A DNA stretch of 9,162 nucleotides from an uncultured Paracoccaceae bacterium (GTDB lineage: Bacteria; Pseudomonadota; Alphaproteobacteria; Rhodobacterales; Rhodobacteraceae), in NCBI GenBank assembly GCA_937907485.1, contig CALESR010000001.1:1-9162 (forward strand). Direction: 5' to 3'. Shown one piece after another: positions 1 to 7,415 of the stretch (the first letter of the stretch is position 1; each line of letters begins with the position of its first letter). A program made the position numbers and the translations under genes. The notes beneath the pieces were generated by a model. It had not been told where the DNA came from. It worked only from the letters and a program-made list of their open reading frames with translations, and searched no databases.

Positions 1-275
1 ATCTGCTCGGCCTGACCCAGGCGGCCCAGCCGCAAATTGGCCGACCCGATCGCCGAGAGCGCATCGACCGTCGGGCCTTGTTCGGCCATCGAACGGTAAT
101 AGGCCCTGAGCGCCAATTCGAATTCTCCGCCCTCCATCAGCCGGTGGCCGACGGTCAGCCCATCGACGTCGTCGGCGTTGATCGCCCTGCCGGGCAAGCC
201 GTCGGGCGAAAAGGCGGTGGTCGTCTGGCAGGCGGACAGCGCCAGGAGCGCTGCCACGCCGAGAGCTTTCATCAT
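1..275 (-). CDS. tadD: TadD-like TPR lipoprotein of the Tad pilus (partial, 3' end beyond window)
   Basis: Only the first 91 codons are present; the gene runs off the left edge. The N-terminus is a short lipoprotein signal: two Met, a Lys, then a hydrophobic run ending in the lipobox LSAC, with the lipidated Cys at residue 16. From about residue 40 the sequence is helical and TPR-like (GHRLMEGGEFELALRAYYRS, then a second helix pair around residues 69-91 with Leu-Gly-Arg and Ala-Glu spacing). TadD is known as an outer-membrane-associated TPR lipoprotein needed for pilus assembly, probably by helping the secretin. The ATG at 275 overlaps the tadC stop in an ATGA arrangement and has no evident Shine-Dalgarno sequence, so translation probably depends on coupling to tadC. 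The TadD name rests on lipobox, repeat and position; another TPR lipoprotein is possible. Confidence 0.8.
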   Translation of the reverse strand, partial: MMKALGVAALLALSACQTTTAFSPDGLPGRAINADDVDGLTVGHRLMEGGEFELALRAYYRSMAEQGPTVDALSAIGSANLRLGRLGQAEQ

Positions 276-1252
276 GGGTTGAAATTCGCCGTGGCAAGCA
301 TCGTGATGACCCCGTGCACCGACGGACCGATCAGGATGATCAGCAGGGGCGGCACCGTGAACATCATTGTGCCCAAGGTCAGCTTGGTCGGCAAGACGTT
401 CGCTTTTTCTTCAGCCAGCATCACGCGTTTGTCACGCATTTCCCCCGCATAGACGCGCAGGGCCTCGGCTACCGAGGTGCCGTAGGTCGCCGATTGGACC
501 AGAACCGTGACGAACGAGCGGATGTCGGCATTGCCGCAGCGCACGCCCATGTCTTTCAACACCGCCAGCCGTTCTTTGCCGGCCTTGGTTTCATGCGAGA
601 CGGTTTCGAACTCCTCGGCCAGAGCGGGATACCCGGCCTTCAACTCGCGCGCGACGCGGTTGATCGACTGGTCCATCGATTGCCCGGCCTCGGTGCAGAT
701 CAGCAGCATATCCAGCGCATCGGGAAAGCCGCGAGTGATCTGGTTCTGACGTTCCTGACGGCGCTTGTTGACCCAGTAGATCGGGAAATAATAGCCCGCC
801 AGTGTCGGCACCAGCACTGGCATTGCAGTGGCCAGAACCGAGGCCCCCTCGGGCGGCGGCAGCAGCAGGATGTAGATCAGCCCCAGCATCAACCCGCCCA
901 AGCCGCCGATGAACTTGGCGGCGTTGAAATCGCGCACTGCGTTGCGGCCGTGATACCCGGCCTGGATCATGTAAAGCCGACCCTCACCCATCTCGGATTC
1001 GGTCGCGGGTTCCAGAAACGCCTTGTAACGTTCCAGCCGCTTGTAAAGCGCGGAGTCCTTGCTGGAATGCGAGCGCGACAGACTGGCGCGGCTATCCGCG
1101 GCAGCACGGTTCTGATCGCGCAACTTGGCCAGCGGGTCGGGCTTGTCCGAGCGACCGGCGAGAGTAAAGAGGACCAGAGTGACCCCGATGGCGACGATCA
1201 GCGCGATCAGCACGGGCGGCGAGGTCAGTGTAGCGATGAGGTTGGTGGGCAT
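272..1252 (-). CDS. tadC: TadC, inner-membrane platform protein of the Tad pilus (T2SF/GspF family)
   Basis: The protein has 326 residues. It opens with a hydrophobic segment (about 12-32), then a charged cytoplasmic stretch (35-110), a pair of membrane segments (about 113-131 and 139-158), the T2SF domain (about 172-285) and a C-terminal membrane segment (about 289-310). Recognisable T2SF motifs are FPDALDMLLICTEAGQSMDQ around 176-195 and the helix around 252-270 (SATYGTSVAEALRVYAGEM), whose Gly and Ala-Leu spacing matches GspF proteins. TadB and TadC are known to form the membrane platform on which the TadA ATPase acts. The ATG at 1252 is supported by GAGG at 1260-1263, which overlaps the tadB stop. 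The gap to tadB is 9 nt, and the 3' end overlaps tadD by 4 nt. Length and topology are normal for the family. Confidence 0.93.
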   Translation of the reverse strand: MPTNLIATLTSPPVLIALIVAIGVTLVLFTLAGRSDKPDPLAKLRDQNRAAADSRASLSRSHSSKDSALYKRLERYKAFLEPATESEMGEGRLYMIQAGYHGRNAVRDFNAAKFIGGLGGLMLGLIYILLLPPPEGASVLATAMPVLVPTLAGYYFPIYWVNKRRQERQNQITRGFPDALDMLLICTEAGQSMDQSINRVARELKAGYPALAEEFETVSHETKAGKERLAVLKDMGVRCGNADIRSFVTVLVQSATYGTSVAEALRVYAGEMRDKRVMLAEEKANVLPTKLTLGTMMFTVPPLLIILIGPSVHGVITMLATANFNP

Positions 1253-1261
1253 GATGACGCC

Positions 1262-2230
1262 TCAGACCTGAATGTTGACCATCTTGCGCATGTAGAGGAC
1301 GTTGATGACCAGAAAGGCCACGACGACCAGCGCAACGGGGATGAAAAGCGCGGTTTCCTTCACCTCATCGTAATAGTCGGGCTTGATGACCGAGATCATC
1401 AGCATCGACACGATGGGAAAGGCCGACAGGAACATGCCTGACCATTTCGCCTCGGCGGTGATGGCCCGCACGCGGCGGAACAGCTTGAAACGGGCGCGCA
1501 CCACCTTGGAAAGGCCATCGAGGATCTCGGCCAGGTTGCCACCCGATTGCGCCTGGATCGTTACGGCGACCGCCAAAAAGCGCAGGTCCTGCATGTCCAT
1601 GCGTTCGGCAAAAGCAAGAAGTGCTTCGCTCATGTCGCGACCATAAGACGCCTCGTCGGCAATCATGCCCAGTTCGGTGCCCAGCGGGTCAGGGATTTCC
1701 TTGGCCGCGGCGGCGAGGGCGTGGACAAACGGATGCCCAACGCGCAGGCCCCGCACGATCAGGTCGATGGCATCGGGCAGCTGTTCTTCGATCATGGCAA
1801 ATCGCTTTTTCGCCTTGCCTGCAACCCAGAACCAGATGCCGCCGATGCCCATCGCGGCGCCGACACCGGCGCGCACGGCGGTCGGCGCGTCGGTGAAGAG
1901 CGTCAGCGCCATGTAACCGGCAGCGCCGACCAGCACCATCATGCCCATCAGCATCAGGGGCGAGAAGGCGATTTTGCCTTTCTCGGCCTTTTCGGCCAGC
2001 AACGAATAGAACGGGATACTGACCGAACTCGAATGCTGGGTCGCTTCCTTGCGCAGTTTGTCCAGGACGGCGTTGCGGTCCTTGGCGCCGTCGAGCAGTT
2101 CCAGGCGCCGGTTCAGGCGGCTGCCCAGCTGAATCGAACGGCCAAAGGCAAAGAGATAGATGCCCTCGACCAGCAGCAGGATGCCGCCGAAGATGGCCAG
2201 ATAAATCAGGACGGTGGGCGAGATGCTCAT
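1262..2230 (-). CDS. tadB: TadB, inner-membrane platform protein of the Tad pilus (T2SF/GspF family)
   Basis: This 322-residue protein has an N-terminal membrane helix (about 7-28), a basic cytoplasmic region (31-87), two helices (about 88-110 and 117-137), a T2SF domain (about 143-283) and a last helix (about 293-314). Characteristic stretches are EEQLPDAIDLIVRGLRVGHP at 148-167 and QAQSGGNLAEIL at 226-237, the conserved second half of the GspF fold. By family knowledge it pairs with TadC as the inner-membrane platform. It starts 6 nt after the cpaF stop, with AAAGGG at about 2241-2246 as a plausible ribosome site 10 nt from the ATG. Coupling with cpaF is likely. TadB is told apart from TadC by order (ATPase, B, C) and by the QSGGNL motif. 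Confidence 0.94.
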   Translation of the reverse strand: MSISPTVLIYLAIFGGILLLVEGIYLFAFGRSIQLGSRLNRRLELLDGAKDRNAVLDKLRKEATQHSSSVSIPFYSLLAEKAEKGKIAFSPLMLMGMMVLVGAAGYMALTLFTDAPTAVRAGVGAAMGIGGIWFWVAGKAKKRFAMIEEQLPDAIDLIVRGLRVGHPFVHALAAAAKEIPDPLGTELGMIADEASYGRDMSEALLAFAERMDMQDLRFLAVAVTIQAQSGGNLAEILDGLSKVVRARFKLFRRVRAITAEAKWSGMFLSAFPIVSMLMISVIKPDYYDEVKETALFIPVALVVVAFLVINVLYMRKMVNIQV

Positions 2231-2236
2231 GATCGG

Positions 2237-3718
2237 TCAGCCCTTTTCGATGATGTCATACATGCTGGGCGGCAGATCATAGCCCCAGCGGCGGAAGCGG
2301 TCCGAGAAGTGCGAGCGCAGCCCGCAGCCGGTGAAATGGCCGAGGATCTTGCCGTTGGGCTCCATCCCGGTGCGCTCGAACTTGAAGATTTCCTGCATGG
2401 TGATGATGTCGCCCTCCATGCCGGTGATTTCGGTGATCGAGGTCATCCGGCGTGAACCGTCCTGCAGGCGGCTGGCCTGCACGATCAGGTTGACCGCGCT
2501 GGCGATCTGGTTGCGCACGGCTTTCAGTGGCATTTCGATGCCTGCCATCGCCACCATGTTTTCCAGACGGCTGATGCCATCGCGGGCCGAGTTGGCGTGG
2601 ATCGTGGTCATTGAGCCGTCATGGCCGGTGTTCATCGCCTGCAGCATGTCGATGACTTCCTCGCCGCGGGTTTCGCCGACGATGATCCGGTCCGGGCGCA
2701 TCCGCAGGGCGTTGCGCAGGCAGTCGCGCTGGGTGACGGCGCCCTTGCCCTCGACGTTGGCGGGGCGGCTTTCCATCCGGCCGACATGGACCTGCTGCAG
2801 TTGCAGTTCTGCCGTGTCCTCGATGGTCAGCACGCGTTCCGAGTTGTCGATGAAGGACGACAGCGCGTTCAGCGTGGTCGTCTTGCCCGAACCCGTACCT
2901 CCCGAGACGATGATGTTGAGGCGTGTGGCGACCGCGGCCTCCAGATACATCGCCATTTCCTGATTGAAGGCGCCGAATTTCACCAGGTCGTTGATGCCCA
3001 GCTTTTCTTTCTTGAATTTGCGGATCGACACCAGCGAGCCATCGACCGCGACCGGCGGCACCATCGCGTTAAAGCGCGAACCATCGGCCAGACGGGCGTC
3101 GACATAGGGGTTCGATTCATCGACACGGCGACCGACTGCCGACACGATCTTGTCGATGATGCGCAGCAGGTGGCGTTCGTCCTTGAAGGTGACATCGCTG
3201 AGTTCCAGCTTGCCGCCGCGTTCGATGAACACCTTGTTGGGACCGTTCACCAGAATGTCGTTGATCGTGTCATCTTTCAGCAGCGGTTCCAGCGGGCCAA
3301 GGCCGCGGACCTCGAAATAGAGGTCTTGGTTCAGTTGCATGCGCTCTTCGGCGGTCAGGCTGATGCCCATCTCGTTCAGTGCTTCGGCGGCGATCGAGGC
3401 GATTTCCGAACGCAACTCGGCCTCGGACGCGGTGTCGAGCGCGGCGAGGTTCAGGTTGTCCAACAGCTTGTTGTGCAAGAGCGACTTGATCTCGAGGATT
3501 CGCTGGCGACGGCGGCGGTCCTTGTCATTGGCGGCGGGTTGTGCCGAGATCGGCGCCGCGGCAGGGCTGGCCTTGAAAACCGGCTTGGGCATGACATTCG
3601 GCGACGCAGTCAACGCGGGCTGCGCCGCGGGGGTCACCTGCGTATGGCCATGGGTCGGCACGGCGCGCGATTCGGCGGTGCTGGCAGCTTGAGTATCTTT
3701 GCGGTAACGCGAGAACAT
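2237..3718 (-). CDS. cpaF: CpaF/TadA, secretion ATPase that powers Flp pilus assembly
   Basis: This 493-residue ATPase of the VirB11/GspE (T2SS-E) superfamily sits on the cytoplasmic face of the TadB/TadC platform. Residues 1-68 are an Ala/Pro-rich, low-complexity leader. A basic and helical region (68-145) precedes the N-terminal domain with GLGPLEPLLKDDTINDILVN (139-158). The nucleotide-binding core is complete: Walker A GGTGSGKTT (273-281), Asp box TIEDTAELQLQ (298-308), Walker B region RPDRIIVGETRGEE (341-354) and His box GHDGSMTTIHANS (365-377). All catalytic residues appear intact, so the enzyme should be active. The ATG at 3718 has a perfect AGGAGG at 3725-3730 with 6 nt spacing. That site overlaps the cpaE stop codon, a sign of coupled translation. 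The length is ordinary for CpaF. Confidence 0.97.
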   Translation of the reverse strand: MFSRYRKDTQAASTAESRAVPTHGHTQVTPAAQPALTASPNVMPKPVFKASPAAAPISAQPAANDKDRRRRQRILEIKSLLHNKLLDNLNLAALDTASEAELRSEIASIAAEALNEMGISLTAEERMQLNQDLYFEVRGLGPLEPLLKDDTINDILVNGPNKVFIERGGKLELSDVTFKDERHLLRIIDKIVSAVGRRVDESNPYVDARLADGSRFNAMVPPVAVDGSLVSIRKFKKEKLGINDLVKFGAFNQEMAMYLEAAVATRLNIIVSGGTGSGKTTTLNALSSFIDNSERVLTIEDTAELQLQQVHVGRMESRPANVEGKGAVTQRDCLRNALRMRPDRIIVGETRGEEVIDMLQAMNTGHDGSMTTIHANSARDGISRLENMVAMAGIEMPLKAVRNQIASAVNLIVQASRLQDGSRRMTSITEITGMEGDIITMQEIFKFERTGMEPNGKILGHFTGCGLRSHFSDRFRRWGYDLPPSMYDIIEKG

Positions 3719-3724
3719 GGTGGG

Positions 3725-3730
3725 CCTCCT
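3725..3730 (-). promoter_or_regulatory. Ribosome binding site of cpaF
   Basis: Read on the minus strand the bases are AGGAGG, 6 nt before the cpaF ATG. The last G-side bases lie next to, and share one base with, the TGA stop of cpaE (3730-3732). Terminating ribosomes would therefore be placed on this site, which supports coupling of cpaF to cpaE. Confidence 0.85.
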
Positions 3731-4971
3731 CAGGCAGCGGCGCGGTTGTCGACCCGGTTGGCCGAGGCGATGGTCAGCGCCAGCTTGCGGATTTCCTTGA
3801 GTAGCGGGTTCTTGGGCGAGACCTCGGACAACGGCAGGCCGTGGTCGTTGGCATGCGTCACATGGGTGGTGCCATCGGGCAGCATCACTTCGAAATCGAT
3901 GTCGAGGCTTTCAGCCATGCGCTTTGCGCGGGCCTTGCCTGACAGGTCGGTGAATTTCGGCGCTCTGTTCAGCACATAATGCAGCTTGGACAGCGGAAGC
4001 CCCTCGGCCTTGAGGGCGCGAATCAGCCGCAGCGCATTCTGGGCCGAGCGCATATCCAGTTCCATCATCGCATAGCAGGCCTCGACCTCGTTGAGCACGG
4101 TTTCGGTCCACTGAACGACGGTGCCGGGCATGTCGATGATGACGATGTCGAAATTGGACCGCGCCAAGGCGATCAACCGGCTGATGTCATCGGGCGAGAT
4201 CAGGTCGAGCGGCAACATGTCGGCGGCGGCGGTCAGAACCCGCAACTTTTCGTTGAAGGTCTGCAGCGTGTTCATGAAGAAATCGCGGTCCATCATCGCC
4301 GTGTTGGACAGCAGTTCATAAACCTTTTCGGTGCGCGCGAGATCGAGATAGGTGGCGACCGAGCCGGTCTGCAGGTCAAAGTCCATCAGGCAGACCGTGG
4401 GGGCGTTCTTGCCGGAATTGGCAATCTCCCACGCAAGGTTGACGGCGAACGAGGTTGCCCCCGCGCCGCCAGCCAGCGGCTGCACGGCATAGACACTGCC
4501 CTGCGGCTGATTCGGCGCATAGTTCATTCGAGCGGCCGAGGCGGCACCGACCAGATCGACGACCGGCTGGCGCAGGCGTTGGATCGCATCGTGCAGCGCA
4601 CCCTCGGGCAGCGGATAGGGGACAAAATCGGTTGCGCCCAGACGCAGCAGCCGATGCAGTGAGATCGGGCTCAGTTCTTCGGCGATGAGCAGGACGCGGA
4701 CATTCAGCGAAGTGGCGCGCTGGATCACGGCCTCGACCATTGCCATGCTGGCGCTATCATCGTCATCAAGGGCGATAGCGATGAATTCAAGGGATTTTGC
4801 CTCGGGTTGGTCGAAGTATTTCAGGGCGCTGGTAAAGGTCAGGTCGCCCCAGCAATCGCCCATCTCCAGTTCCATGTCCTCGATCAGAAGATCAAAGTTC
4901 TGCACATCACGGGACACCGTGCAGGCCCGAATGGTTGCCGCATTCTTGGTGCTGATGGTCGCGCTCGACAT
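3730..4971 (-). CDS. cpaE: CpaE/TadZ, MinD-like localisation ATPase with atypical receiver domain
   Basis: This is a 413-residue protein. Residues about 20-140 resemble the response-regulator-like (atypical receiver) domain of TadZ/CpaE, including the VRVLLIAEELSPI strand and an LGATDFVPYPL segment. Residues about 157-405 form a ParA/MinD-like domain: QPLAGGAGATSFAVNLAW (164-181) as the P-loop, LMDFDLQTGS (195-204) as the A'-like motif, and FDIVIIDMPG (274-283) as Walker B. The P-loop reads GGAGATS where canonical MinD has KGGVGKT/S, so the lysines are absent; CpaE/TadZ relatives are known to deviate here. The family positions the pilus machine at the pole or membrane. I chose the ATG at 4971 because GGAGG lies at 4981-4985 with 9 nt spacing. 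The in-frame extension to 5052 adds 27 basic residues unlike the family. A 240-nt gap upstream suggests its own promoter. Confidence 0.95.
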   Translation of the reverse strand: MSSATISTKNAATIRACTVSRDVQNFDLLIEDMELEMGDCWGDLTFTSALKYFDQPEAKSLEFIAIALDDDDSASMAMVEAVIQRATSLNVRVLLIAEELSPISLHRLLRLGATDFVPYPLPEGALHDAIQRLRQPVVDLVGAASAARMNYAPNQPQGSVYAVQPLAGGAGATSFAVNLAWEIANSGKNAPTVCLMDFDLQTGSVATYLDLARTEKVYELLSNTAMMDRDFFMNTLQTFNEKLRVLTAAADMLPLDLISPDDISRLIALARSNFDIVIIDMPGTVVQWTETVLNEVEACYAMMELDMRSAQNALRLIRALKAEGLPLSKLHYVLNRAPKFTDLSGKARAKRMAESLDIDFEVMLPDGTTHVTHANDHGLPLSEVSPKNPLLKEIRKLALTIASANRVDNRAAA

Positions 4972-4980
4972 TTCTCTTTC

Positions 4981-4985
4981 CCTCC
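4981..4985 (-). promoter_or_regulatory. Ribosome binding site that sets the cpaE start
   Basis: On the minus strand GGAGG is followed by 9 purine-rich bases (GAAAGAGAA) and ATG at 4971. This favours the short protein over the longer in-frame start at 5052, which would place this site inside the coding sequence. Confidence 0.75.
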
Positions 4986-5130
4986 GCGCCCGCTTCTGCG
5001 GGCCTGGCACATGGCTGATACAAAGACCCCTGGACGACTCCATCCCGGGCATGCAGCCACCTTCGGCGCTAATCTTGGCAGGAATGGGGCTAAAAAATCG
5101 TAATTGTCAGGCAAGTGCCCACAATGCAGA

Positions 5131-5159
5131 CGCCCTGCCGTCCGTCAGGGGGCAGGGCG
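5131..5159 (-). terminator. Hairpin between the OmpA-like lipoprotein gene and cpaE (weak terminator or mRNA 3' end)
   Basis: CGCCCTGCC at 5131-5139 and GGCAGGGCG at 5151-5159 form a perfect 9-bp stem with an 11-nt loop, 52 nt after the lipoprotein stop. The loop can pair partly with the stem (CCCTG with CAGGG), so an alternative fold exists. There is no real T tract directly after it on the minus strand; a run of six T lies only at about 5091-5096. It may be a weak terminator, a processing or stability element, or nothing functional. The rest of the 4986-5211 gap shows only a poor promoter-like pair (TTGTGG, 17 nt, TACGAT) on the minus strand. Confidence 0.35.
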
Positions 5160-5211
5160 CTGCGAGGGACGCCGGGCTTGGGTTCCCGGCGGGGAGGAAT
5201 GATTGGCGGCG

Positions 5212-5823
5212 TCAGGGCGCCGCGCTGCTGATATACGCGCGTTGGATGATCAGCGCGTATTGTCCGTTCATCACGGTGGGGTGGTTCTGCAAGAAGCCCG
5301 AAACCTCGGTCACGGCGCGCCGGTTCTGACGCTCGCGGTCCTGCGTCTGGATCAGCGGCTGAGTTTCGCCATTCGACACCACGGCCTCGAGGCGCGAACG
5401 GCTCACGCCGTTGCGGGTCAGGAAGGCAACCACGGCACGCGCGCGGCGCATCCCAAGCGCGTGATTGTACCGGTCACCGCCAACCAGATCGGCATGGCCG
5501 AACACGCGGAACGTCACCTCGGGGAATTGACGGATCCAGCGGGCTTGCTGGCGCAGCACCGCCTGCGCGGCGGCATCGAGCCGGGCGCTGTCAAAGTCGA
5601 AGGTTACCGAATTGGGGACTTCTCTTGCAAATTTCTGCGCCAGATCGATGGCAAAGGGCATCTGCCCGGTCATCACCAGAATGTTGTGCGCCGTCGGGTT
5701 GCCAAAGCCGCCTTCATCCGTCGTCGAGCCGACGATCCGGCCGCCGCCACTGCAGGCCGCCAGAGTGACCGAGGACACACCCAACAGCAGGGCACGACGG
5801 GAAATCTTTGAAATCGCCATCAT
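5212..5823 (-). CDS. OmpA-family lipoprotein of the Tad locus, in the position of CpaD
   Basis: This 203-residue protein starts with KISRRALLLGVSSVTLAAC, a lipoprotein signal with lipobox LAAC (Cys 24). The SRRALLL stretch also resembles a twin-arginine motif. Residues about 73-175 form an OmpA-like peptidoglycan-binding domain: VTFDFDSARLD (73-83), then GHADLVGGDRYNHALGMRRA (109-128), with the diaminopimelate-contacting Asp112 and Arg127 of the family both present, and NRRAVTEV near 168-174. It should be a lipid-anchored periplasmic protein that ties the secretin to the cell wall. It begins 2 nt after the cpaC stop, with GGAG at 5829-5832 inside the end of cpaC. Two ATGs are in tandem (5823 and 5820); either may be used. 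In other Tad loci CpaD lies here; this protein lacks a clear CpaD-type domain, so I leave the symbol blank. Confidence 0.88.
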   Translation of the reverse strand: MMAISKISRRALLLGVSSVTLAACSGGGRIVGSTTDEGGFGNPTAHNILVMTGQMPFAIDLAQKFAREVPNSVTFDFDSARLDAAAQAVLRQQARWIRQFPEVTFRVFGHADLVGGDRYNHALGMRRARAVVAFLTRNGVSRSRLEAVVSNGETQPLIQTQDRERQNRRAVTEVSGFLQNHPTVMNGQYALIIQRAYISSAAP

Positions 5824-5825
5824 CC

Positions 5826-7232
5826 CTACTCCATCACATAGCCATAGCCGCCGCGGAAGTCCTGGCGGGCCACTTCGGCCGCGCCACCGCTGGCACCCAC
5901 AAGCCGCCCGTTGAGGAACAGATCTCGCTCGTTGGGCAGGCGGACGCGGTCGGTCGGCAGGATCAGCGCCTCGCCGCGGGTCGGCGTGACCAGATGTGCG
6001 GTCACGAAGATCATCAGCTCACTCTGGTCGCGTTGGTATTCGCTGGACCGGAACAACGCGCCAAGGATCGGAATGTCGCCCAGCCACGGCACCTGCGCGA
6101 CTGCACCCTGGAAATCATCCTGCAGCAGCCCGGCGATGGCAAAACTTTCGCCATCGCGCAATTCGACGGTGGTCGAGGTCTGGCGACGACGGAAGGCCGG
6201 GATGTTGACGCCGTTGCTCGAAGTGCCGTTGGCGGCATCGAGGCTGGAGACCGAGGCGTTCAGTTCAAGGTTGATGACGTCGCCGTCGATCACCCGCGGG
6301 GTAAAGCCCAGTTCCACCCCAAAGGGGCGATATTCGACCGTAACCGTACCGTTCGCGCCGACGACCGGCACCGGCAATTCACCGCCCGCAAGGAAGCTGG
6401 CCGATTGGCCGGACAGGGCGGTCAGACTGGGCTCGGACAGGGTCCGGGCCAGGCCGTTCGATTCCATCGCTTCCAGCATGACCTGGAATTGCACCGAACC
6501 GATGGCAAAGCCGCCCGTGATGACACCAGCGGTATCGCCGCCGGTGGGGGTCGCCGTGCCGCCCAGCGCCGCATTCGCCAGCGCCTGGGTGTTCCAGCCG
6601 CCGGTGCCGATGCTGGTGCCGCCGTTGCCGATGGCAAGGCTGGCGGCCAGATTCTGCGCGGCACCGCGTGAGACCTCGGAGAAGCGCACGCGCAGCATGA
6701 CCTGCTGGGTGCCGCCGACGCTCATCAGGTTTGACACCCGCTCCGGGGCATAGCGTTCTGCCAGTTGCAGCGCCGCATCCAGCCGACCGATGGACGAGAC
6801 CACGCCTGACAGCACGATTCCGTCATTGGCGGTCCGCACCTCGATGGGCTCGCTGGGCAGGATCTGCCGCAGACGCTCGCGGAATTCGGCGATGTCCGGC
6901 GTGACCTGAACCTCGACGTTGGCGATCAACTCGCCGTTCGCGCCGAGGATGGTCAGCGTCGTTCGTCCGGGCGCCTTGCCCAGCACATAGATCGACCGAT
7001 CAGAAAGGGTCGAGATATCGGCGATGCCCGGGTTGGCGATCGACAATTCGACAAAGGGAATATCGGATTCGACCACCACTGCACGGTTCATCGCAACGGC
7101 GAGTGTTTCACGCACCGTTCCCGATTGCACCCTGAGGGCCTGCGCCGACGCTGTCGAAGCCGGGATCAATCCCGCTCCGAAACCCAACGACACCAGCACT
7201 GCGGCTGGCGCTAGAATACTCTTCACTGTCAT
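5826..7232 (-). CDS. cpaC: CpaC/RcpA, outer-membrane secretin of the Tad pilus
   Basis: The protein has 468 residues. It starts with a Sec signal peptide (MTVKSILAPAAVLVSLGFGA, then a region ending ASA near residue 30). Next comes the N-terminal pilus/secretin domain (about 37-112, with SDRSIYVLGKAPGRTTLTIL) and a BON/N1-like domain (about 115-172). The secretin core (about 175-415) contains LARTLSEPSLTALSGQSASF at 261-280 and the signature VPWLGDIPILGALFRS at 381-396. It forms the channel through which the pilus leaves the cell. Residues 200-240 are Gly/Thr-rich, as expected for a flexible gate loop. I chose ATG 7232 because the signal peptide begins there and AGGA/AGAGG lie 4 and 9 nt upstream; the in-frame ATG at 7325 would put 31 polar residues before the signal. 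A 204-nt leader separates it from cpaB. Confidence 0.95.
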   Translation of the reverse strand: MTVKSILAPAAVLVSLGFGAGLIPASTASAQALRVQSGTVRETLAVAMNRAVVVESDIPFVELSIANPGIADISTLSDRSIYVLGKAPGRTTLTILGANGELIANVEVQVTPDIAEFRERLRQILPSEPIEVRTANDGIVLSGVVSSIGRLDAALQLAERYAPERVSNLMSVGGTQQVMLRVRFSEVSRGAAQNLAASLAIGNGGTSIGTGGWNTQALANAALGGTATPTGGDTAGVITGGFAIGSVQFQVMLEAMESNGLARTLSEPSLTALSGQSASFLAGGELPVPVVGANGTVTVEYRPFGVELGFTPRVIDGDVINLELNASVSSLDAANGTSSNGVNIPAFRRRQTSTTVELRDGESFAIAGLLQDDFQGAVAQVPWLGDIPILGALFRSSEYQRDQSELMIFVTAHLVTPTRGEALILPTDRVRLPNERDLFLNGRLVGASGGAAEVARQDFRGGYGYVME

Positions 7233-7236
7233 GTGA

Positions 7237-7246
7237 TCCTGCCTCT
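7237..7246 (-). promoter_or_regulatory. Ribosome binding region of cpaC
   Basis: On the minus strand AGAGG (7242-7246) and AGGA (7237-7240) precede the ATG at 7232 by 9 and 4 nt. Neither site is perfect, but together with the signal peptide they fix the start at 7232 rather than 7325. Confidence 0.55.
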
Positions 7247-7296
7247 TGATCACGATTGATGCCGACGCTCTGCGGAGTCGTTCGCCGCCAGAATGC

Positions 7297-7325
7297 TTGA
7301 ATCCGCTTTTTATTGCAAGATTCAA
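7297..7325. repeat. Inverted repeat in the AT-rich cpaC leader (possible operator)
   Basis: TTGAATC (7297-7303) and GATTCAA (7319-7325) are perfect 7-bp arms around a 15-nt spacer. The spacer is A/T-rich, in otherwise GC-rich DNA, about 65-90 nt before the cpaC start. It could be an operator or part of a promoter region; arms this short also occur by chance. I could not identify convincing -35/-10 boxes. Confidence 0.3.
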
Positions 7326-7382
7326 TTGTTTGGATGGCGTCTTTCGTGTGACTTCAACCGATTCCCACGAGGAGTGGCGGCG

Positions 7383-7415
7383 AAAATAGATCAGGCCCCC
7401 AGATGTGGGGGCCTG
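7383..7415 (-). terminator. Rho-independent-type terminator or attenuator after cpaB
   Basis: CAGGCCCCC (7392-7400) and GGGGGCCTG (7407-7415) form a perfect 9-bp stem with a 6-nt loop. On the minus strand it is followed by ATCTATTTT (7391-7383), a short broken T tract. The stem begins 21 nt after the cpaB stop. It should end or reduce transcription between cpaB and cpaC, so cpaC probably has its own promoter in 7233-7382 or is fed by readthrough. Confidence 0.7.

Noticed and set aside
314..1441. A 375-codon plus-strand frame opposite tadC and tadB
   Set aside because: It is His/Gln/Asp-rich, an antisense shadow of membrane protein genes, with no ribosome site or family features.
2621..3979. 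A 452-codon open frame on the plus strand opposite cpaF
   Set aside because: The minus strand encodes a complete CpaF with all ATPase motifs. The plus-strand product has no recognisable motif and runs across the cpaE-cpaF junction.
4972..5052. N-terminal extension of cpaE by 27 residues
   Set aside because: A clear GGAGG lies at 4981-4985, inside this extension, and points to the ATG at 4971. The extension does not resemble TadZ.
7233..7325. N-terminal extension of cpaC by 31 residues
   Set aside because: It would bury the signal peptide behind polar residues. The start at 7232 gives a normal Sec signal.
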